Assembly: GCF_008831285.2 (NCBI RefSeq)
Contig: NC_045140.1
Coordinates: 26,616,131 to 26,680,130, forward strand
Direction: 5' to 3'
DNA length: 64,000 nt
Source of the DNA: Nymphaea colorata
Taxonomy: Eukaryota > Streptophyta > Magnoliopsida > Nymphaeales > Nymphaeaceae
In this document: in pieces, positions 56,942 through 64,000 of the stretch
Numbering within the stretch: the first letter of the stretch is position 1
Layout of the letters: each line of letters opens with the position of its first letter
The notes under the pieces: generated by a model
Database searches by the model: none
What the model was told of the DNA's origin: nothing
The model's input: the letters and a program-made list of their open reading frames with translations, nothing else
Translations under genes and position numbers: made by a program

Positions 56942-58092
56942 ATACGGTTTGAAGATTTTGTCAATCTTCATCCCAGTGGATTCAATTCTGATCCTGACAT
57001 TATGAAGGGTCAATCTATAGCCCAACGGATAGGCTCGGCCCCGGGGCTAACCCAACCAGTAAGCCCCATGACTAGCCTGGGCTGCAATCCAGCAGGAACG
57101 GGAGCGAAAATCCCAACCTAGGTTCAATGGATTAGTGCGCCAGATCAGGCAAGCTCGCAGCCGCCCAATTCCATGTCCAGCCTTAATTGTAATTAGGCTT
57201 TGTAAGTGCATTTTAATGAAAGCATATCTGATCATATGAAGAATTAGCTTTTCTTTCTTTTTCTTTCTTTTTTTCTTTCTTTCTCATGAGCGGAGTCTAA
57301 ACCTGGTGAAGAACAGCAAATGAGGAGCAGTAAAAAACCCCATGAGTGAAGCTGTCCGACCATAGGTAGAAAATAAACGTCCATGAAAGACCAACCGGCG
57401 ACTGCATATGATCTGCTCCCTCTTTATTGACATCTAGAATCTCAACAGTCCATTTTGGTGATAAACGTTCAACATAACCAGCATTGATGATGTTACTTTT
57501 TCTGGCAAGCCCCACCACATGCGGTTGAGGATCAACGGGGAGCAGGTGCTCTGTAGCTCAATAGTGAGATTGCTTATAACTTAACACAATGTTTCATTCA
57601 CTATTTTGGATTTAACACCCAAAACAACATTCAACTTGGGCCGAGAGATATTCTTGCTCGTTCAAATGCTTGCCTGCAAGGGCTCTTGCTTTCACCTAGC
57701 TAAGAAGTTTGGCTTAAGGCCTTTGAATAGGTCAGTCTCCATTAACTTAGCAAATAACATAGTCTGGAAGGATCGGCCTAAAGACCCAAGTCGCTGATCC
57801 GAGAACAAAGCCCTGGAAGACTGGTTCTATTGCGTTATAAAAATTTCAGATCCCTAGAAGACAAAAGCATTCAGAGAATAGACTAATTTACAGGCTACAG
57901 ATTACCTCTTTGTCTATGAAGAAGAGCTTGAATAGACCCCCAAGATTTTCAAGATATTTTACAGTATGTCACATGCAGTGAACAACATAAACCTTGAGAC
58001 GGGCAGGAGTTCGGGACATGTCTTTGGCCCCCGCTCGTCTCCTTCTAACTTTGGAATCAGGAGAGACGTCGAAACAGGCCTTCAGCTTCTGC
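56942..58092. other. Intergenic and 3' flank of the UBC gene
   Basis: Bases 57850-58092 are likely the 3' UTR of the minus-strand UBC gene. A minus frame at 57297-57518 includes VERLSPKWTVEILDVNKEGA, which has protein-like composition but is not recognised. At 57000-57180 there is a G/C-rich stretch with AAGGCTGGACA (minus strand), also seen near 44130 on the plus strand. Confidence 0.4.
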
Positions 58093-63980
<5,888 letters not shown>

Positions 63981-64000
63981 CGCGAAACTTACAGCTTCGA

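Overview
The window is nuclear DNA of a flowering plant. The evidence is spliced genes with GT-AG introns, AT-rich intergenic DNA full of (TA)n, (TC)n and (TTA)n microsatellites, small foldback repeats, and plant-specific protein families: a TIR-NB-ARC-TPR protein, a plant KASH protein of the WIP family, a ZAT-type C2H2 repressor with an EAR motif, and a CRM-domain RNA-binding protein. The species cannot be fixed from the sequence alone. Nothing points to a grass in particular, and I saw no obvious plastid or mitochondrial insertion.

Layout. Positions 1-6479 are intergenic with repeats and one GC-rich coding-like island near 4.8-5.1 kb. At 6480-9527 (minus) lies an intronless TNP/XTNX gene. 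Positions 9.5-19.4 kb hold no recognised gene but contain small tandem and inverted repeats and a decayed RNase H-like fragment. At 19387-21773 (minus) a four-exon CRM-domain gene can be assembled with consistent splice phases. Positions 22.5-30.5 kb are repeat-rich. At 30548-31525 (plus) lies an intronless gene for a predicted N-acylated acidic protein of unknown function. At 35889-39008 (plus) a two-exon WIP gene encodes 734 aa ending in the KASH tail VVPT. Positions 39.0-47.3 kb are intergenic, with one coding-like but broken minus-strand stretch at 39.6-40.1 kb. At 47339-48721 (minus) lies a four-finger ZAT-type repressor gene. Positions 48.7-58.1 kb are intergenic with microsatellites and a precise 66-bp tandem duplication. 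At 58093-63060 (minus) lies a complete 148-aa ubiquitin-conjugating enzyme gene whose two coding exons are split by a 4.5-kb intron, with a probable 5'-leader intron up to about 63.76 kb.

The genes do not form an operon or pathway; their neighbourhood is that of an ordinary, gene-poor plant region. They act in separate places: predicted immune or NAD-linked signalling (TNP), organelle RNA splicing (CRM), the nuclear envelope (WIP), transcriptional repression (ZAT), ubiquitin transfer (UBC), and probably the plasma membrane (the MGC protein).

I found no CRISPR array, defence island or convincing new system. The points most worth a second look are the uncharacterised MGC protein, the TNP gene, a dispersed repeat family with a GTGTGGGCA/TGCCCACAC palindrome, a family of TTTGG-ended foldback elements, and several coding-like stretches I could not assign.
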